A stretch of DNA of 64,000 nucleotides from Runella slithyformis DSM 19594 (GTDB taxonomy: Bacteria > Bacteroidota > Bacteroidia > Cytophagales > Spirosomataceae). The translations under genes and the position numbers were made by a program. Within the stretch, counting starts at the first letter, position 1. Each line of letters opens with the position of its first letter. The stretch lies in NCBI RefSeq assembly GCF_000218895.1, contig NC_015703.1:2555001-2619000 (forward strand). The letters are read 5' to 3'. Positions 61,184 through 64,000 of the stretch are shown piece by piece. The notes under the pieces are model-generated. The model had not been told where the DNA came from. It saw only the letters and a program-made list of their open reading frames with translations, and did no database searches.

Positions 61184-61191
61184 CAAATATA
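61184..61191 (-). promoter_or_regulatory. Candidate -7 element for the lipoprotein gene
   Basis: Minus strand reads TATATTTG, fitting TAnnTTTG, 15 bp before the gene start; the -33 is not matched. Confidence 0.35.
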
Positions 61192-61426
61192 CAAAGAGCT
61201 GCAAAGGTTGCGCTTCTGCGACGACGGCTCAGGTGGGAGCTTTTTAGGCGGAGGAGGCCTGATGGGTGTGTATTTACGGATGTATCGGCCGAGGGAAATC
61301 AAGAAAATAGTTTTAGGTCATAGTATATTACTTAATTTTTTTCTTTAAATAACGATATATTTTAAAATTTTTTTGAATTAAAAGATTTTTCAGTCATTTT
61401 TACAAACGCTTTCCGCCTATTCGCAC

Positions 61427-61434
61427 TATTTTTG
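61427..61434 (+). promoter_or_regulatory. Candidate -7 element for GH125
   Basis: TATTTTTG fits TAnnTTTG, 25 bp before the GH125 start. -33 TTG is absent. The 290-bp gap from 61169 is AT-rich near the right end and shows nothing else. Confidence 0.4.
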
Positions 61435-61459
61435 ACTGTTTACTCAATAACCCGACCAA

Positions 61460-62881
61460 ATGAAACAACTTGACCGCAGACTTTTTCTGAAAACGACTTC
61501 ATTGGCCGGCATGGGTGCATTGGTGCATGCCGGTGCGTTTGCCAATGAATTTCCGTCTGTACGAGTGGCTGCTGCCCAACGCAAATTTACTTCTCCCGCG
61601 ATTGAGGCGACCATCACCCGTATGAAAGGAATCATCAAAGACCCCGAGTTGGGCTGGCTTTTTGAAAATTGTTTTCCCAATACCCTTGATACAACCGTTC
61701 ATTTCAAGCTGAAAGACGGCCGCCCGGATACGTTTGTCATCACCGGCGATATCCATGCCATGTGGCTCCGCGACAGCACCGCGCAGGTGTGGCCTTATTT
61801 GCCGTTGATCACCAAAGACGAAAAATTGAAGCAGTTGATCGCGGGTGTGGTCAATCGCCAAACGGAGTGTATTTTGATCGATCCTTACGCCAACGCGTTC
61901 AACGACGGTCCGGGCCACAGCGAATGGCTCAAAGATCATACCGACATGAAACCCGAGTTGCACGAGCGAAAGTGGGAGCTGGATTCGTTGTGCTATACGG
62001 TTCGTTTGGCCTATCATTATTGGAAAACGGCAAACGATAGGAGCGTTTTTGACGAAAAATGGCTCAAAGCCGCCCAACTCATCATCAGTACCTGTCGTGA
62101 GCAGCAGCGTTTTAAGGGGCGCGGTCCTTATCGGTTTGGGCGTACTACCTCGTGGTCGACCGACACGGTACCCGGCAATGGCTATGGAAACAATACCAAG
62201 CCCAACGGGCTCATTCACAGCATTTTCAGACCATCGGATGACGCTACGCAGTATCCGTTTCTGATTTCTTCCAACTTATTTGCGGTTGTTTCTTTTCGTC
62301 AGATGGCCGAAATCGCGGAGCAGGTGTACAACAATCAGGCCTTTGCGAATGAGTGCCGCAGTTTTGCCAACGAAGTGGAGCAGGCCATTAAAAAATACGC
62401 CGTTGTCAATCATCCGCAATTTGGGCCTATTTACGCCATGGAAGTGGACGGCTTCGGCAACTGTCTTTTTCAGGACGATGCCAACGTGCCCAACCTGCTG
62501 GGCTTGCCCTATTTGGGAGCGGTCAATATCAATGATAAAGTCTACCAAAATACGCGCCGATTTGTGCTGAGCGATTCCAACCCGTACTTTTTCAGGGGCA
62601 AAGCCGCCGAAGGCATCGGCAGTCCGCACACACTGGTGAATCAGATCTGGCCCATGAGCATCATCATGCGGGCCATGACGTCTGTTAACGACGCTGAAAT
62701 TTTGGCGCAATTGCGCTTTTTGAAAGCCACCCACGCCAATACAGGCTTTATGCATGAGTCGTTTGACAAAGACGACGCGAGCCAATTTACGCGTAAATGG
62801 TTTGCGTGGGCCAATACCCTCTTTGGGGAGTTGCTGCTCAAGATCGAGCGCGAAAGACCGCATTTATTAAGCAAACTATAA
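61460..62881 (+). CDS. GH125 exo-alpha-1,6-mannosidase
   Basis: 473 residues with Tat-like leader (KQLDRRLFLKTTSLAGMGAL). GH125 features through the alpha/alpha barrel: ITGDIHAMWLRDSTAQVWPY (acidic residue of the active site), SHSGPG-type loop replaced by FNDGPGHSEWLKDHTDM, ERKWELDSLCYTVRLAYHYW, DDATQYPFLISSNLFAVVSF and YPYLGAV-like end. GH125 enzymes remove alpha-1,6-mannose, mainly from N-glycan cores. Upstream a -7 element is likely, downstream GH29 fucosidase follows, 115 bp away on the same strand, suggesting N-glycan or mannoside breakdown. Confidence 0.9.
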   Translation: MKQLDRRLFLKTTSLAGMGALVHAGAFANEFPSVRVAAAQRKFTSPAIEATITRMKGIIKDPELGWLFENCFPNTLDTTVHFKLKDGRPDTFVITGDIHAMWLRDSTAQVWPYLPLITKDEKLKQLIAGVVNRQTECILIDPYANAFNDGPGHSEWLKDHTDMKPELHERKWELDSLCYTVRLAYHYWKTANDRSVFDEKWLKAAQLIISTCREQQRFKGRGPYRFGRTTSWSTDTVPGNGYGNNTKPNGLIHSIFRPSDDATQYPFLISSNLFAVVSFRQMAEIAEQVYNNQAFANECRSFANEVEQAIKKYAVVNHPQFGPIYAMEVDGFGNCLFQDDANVPNLLGLPYLGAVNINDKVYQNTRRFVLSDSNPYFFRGKAAEGIGSPHTLVNQIWPMSIIMRAMTSVNDAEILAQLRFLKATHANTGFMHESFDKDDASQFTRKWFAWANTLFGELLLKIERERPHLLSKL

Positions 62882-62885
62882 TTCA

Positions 62886-62909
62886 CGCAAAGACGCTGAG
62901 GCGCAGAGT
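62886..62909 (+). repeat. Three tandem 8-bp units (CGCnnAGr)
   Basis: CGCAAAGA, CGCTGAGG and CGCAGAGT stand head to tail between GH125 and GH29. From memory this resembles short dispersed repeats (CGCAAAGACGC type) found in cyanobacteria and other phyla; that comparison was not run. Confidence 0.55.
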
Positions 62910-62996
62910 AACTCAATCAGGATGCTGTTGCTGCGGATTTGTTATTTGTAAGAATAAGCCTCTCATATTCTCGAATTTAAAAAAACACTGACACCG

Positions 62997-64000
62997 ATGA
63001 AAAAAACGTTTCCTTATGTGGCGGCGATGCTGATGTTGGCGCAAACGCTGGTTGCGCAGCAGCATTCCGAGCAGAATCACGACAAATACGTAATGCCCTC
63101 CGACCCGCAGGTAAAGCAAAAGCTGGGCCAATGGCAGAACGTTAAGTTTGGTCTCCTGATGCACTGGGGCGTGTACAGTCAATGGGGTATCGTAGAAAGC
63201 TGGAGCCTGTGCCCCGAAGATGAAGGCTGGTGTGAGCGCCGGGGGCCTTACAAAGACAATTGGTATGAATACAAAAAGGCCTACGAAAACCTCAAAAATA
63301 CCTTTAACCCCACGCAGTTCGCGCCCGAAAAATGGGCCGCCGCCGCCAAAAATGCGGGCATGAAGTACGTCGTATTTACGACCAAACACCACGACGGATT
63401 TTGCATGTTTGACACCAAACAAACGGATTATAAAATCACAAAGTCGCCCTTTGGCAGCAATCCCCGCAGCAACGTCGCCAAAGAGGTATTCGGGGCATTT
63501 CGTAAGGAAGGATTCATGGTAGGCGCGTATTTCTCCAAGCCTGACTGGCACACCGACGATTATTGGTGGTCGTATTTTCCCCCCAAAGACCGCAATCCTT
63601 CGTACCATCCCAAGAAATACCCTCAAAAGTGGGAAAGCTTCAAAAAGTTTACCTATAACCAAATCGAGGAGTTGATGAGCGATTACGGCAAAATGGACAT
63701 CTTGTGGCTCGACGGCGGCTGGGTGCGCCCTTTCAGCAGCATTGATACCACCGTATCGTGGCAAAAAGCCATTCCTTTCGATCAGGATATCGACATGGCG
63801 CGCATTGCCAAAAGAAGCCGTGAACTTCAACCCGGGCTGTTGGTGGTTGACCGGACCGTAAGCGGAGAATTTGAAAATTATGTGACGCCCGAGCACCAAA
63901 TTCCTGACCATTATATGTCTATCCCGTGGGAAACCTGCATGACCATGGGCGATTCGTGGAGTTATATCCCCAAAGAGAATTTTAAATCAGCGCGTAAATT
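62997..64000 (+). CDS. GH29 alpha-L-fucosidase (cut by window end)
   Basis: First 334 residues, no stop before the window end. Signal peptide MKKTFPYVAAMLMLAQTLVA. GH29 core: KFGLLMHWGVYSQWGIVESW, AAKNAGMKYVVFTTKHHDGF, FRKEGFMVGAYFSKPDWHTD and the nucleophile Asp in MDILWLDGGWVRPF. It removes alpha-L-fucose from glycans outside the cell or in the periplasm. Follows GH125 on the same strand by 115 bp, which contains a short tandem repeat but no terminator. Confidence 0.92.
   Translation, partial: MKKTFPYVAAMLMLAQTLVAQQHSEQNHDKYVMPSDPQVKQKLGQWQNVKFGLLMHWGVYSQWGIVESWSLCPEDEGWCERRGPYKDNWYEYKKAYENLKNTFNPTQFAPEKWAAAAKNAGMKYVVFTTKHHDGFCMFDTKQTDYKITKSPFGSNPRSNVAKEVFGAFRKEGFMVGAYFSKPDWHTDDYWWSYFPPKDRNPSYHPKKYPQKWESFKKFTYNQIEELMSDYGKMDILWLDGGWVRPFSSIDTTVSWQKAIPFDQDIDMARIAKRSRELQPGLLVVDRTVSGEFENYVTPEHQIPDHYMSIPWETCMTMGDSWSYIPKENFKSARK

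Noticed and set aside
62913-63911. Long open frame of about 330 codons on the minus strand opposite the GH29 gene
   Set aside because: Antisense to a clear GH29 fucosidase with intact nucleophile motif; the antisense translation has low-complexity hydrophobic composition with no domain.
1-64000. CRISPR array, tRNA or rRNA genes, phage or intact transposase
   Set aside because: No regularly spaced repeat, no cloverleaf or rRNA core sequence and no intact transposase were recognised by eye; a covariance-model search would be decisive for RNA genes.

Overview
The window is chromosomal DNA from a member of the Bacteroidota, most likely Cytophagales of the Runella/Dyadobacter/Spirosoma type (family placement is inference). 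The grounds are type IX secretion C-terminal sorting domains, PorG-like (DUF6089) barrels, a CarboxypepD_reg TonB-dependent receptor, DUF1080, DUF2264 and GH families typical of this phylum, TAnnTTTG -7 promoter elements and weak Shine-Dalgarno sites. No tRNA, rRNA, CRISPR array or intact insertion sequence was seen. Gene density is high and most genes lie in short same-strand runs.

Region 1-16 kb (mostly minus strand): the start of a membrane protein; a Gfo/Idh/MocA oxidoreductase with a HEAT-DUF1080-DUF1080 fusion (keto-sugar metabolism); a dipeptide epimerase; a housekeeping block of two DUF6089 barrels, NAD kinase and a CBS protein; an OmpA protein; a Xer-type recombinase; a DUF1080 lipoprotein with a secreted GH130 protein; an unusual ROK kinase; and an SDR. 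Region 16-26 kb (mostly plus): plsY, rhomboid protease, M28 peptidase, then MaoC hydratase, FabG-like reductase and acyl-CoA dehydrogenase (acyl-CoA metabolism, with a well-formed promoter and palindrome), an AraC regulator and murF. Region 26-32 kb: a lactonase/DUF2264 pair, and an H-NOX heme sensor directly followed by a three-PAS hybrid histidine kinase.

Region 32-40 kb is a pectin-derived uronate module: kduD-kduI divergent from a LacI regulator (followed by an amidase and a CBM9-like protein), then a large SGNH esterase-GH28 fusion. The kduD and GH28 upstream regions share a nearly identical block of about 30 bp holding a LacI-type palindrome, which links them as one regulon.

Region 40-52 kb is the least described part. 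It is a tight minus-strand run of secreted, adhesin-like or outer-membrane proteins (CHU_C Ig-repeat protein, FG-GAP-like protein, LamG-OmpA protein, lipoprotein, T9SS type A protein, beta-helix protein), a broken gene remnant with an in-frame stop, and a protein with two internal repeats. It is divergent from a TPR sensor kinase/LytTR regulator pair. Region 52-64 kb holds an acyl-CoA oxidase-like protein, an SGNH hydrolase, a xisH-xisI pair, a TonB-dependent receptor without SusD, a CxxCH heme protein, and glycosidases GH30, GH125 and GH29 (the last cut by the window end).
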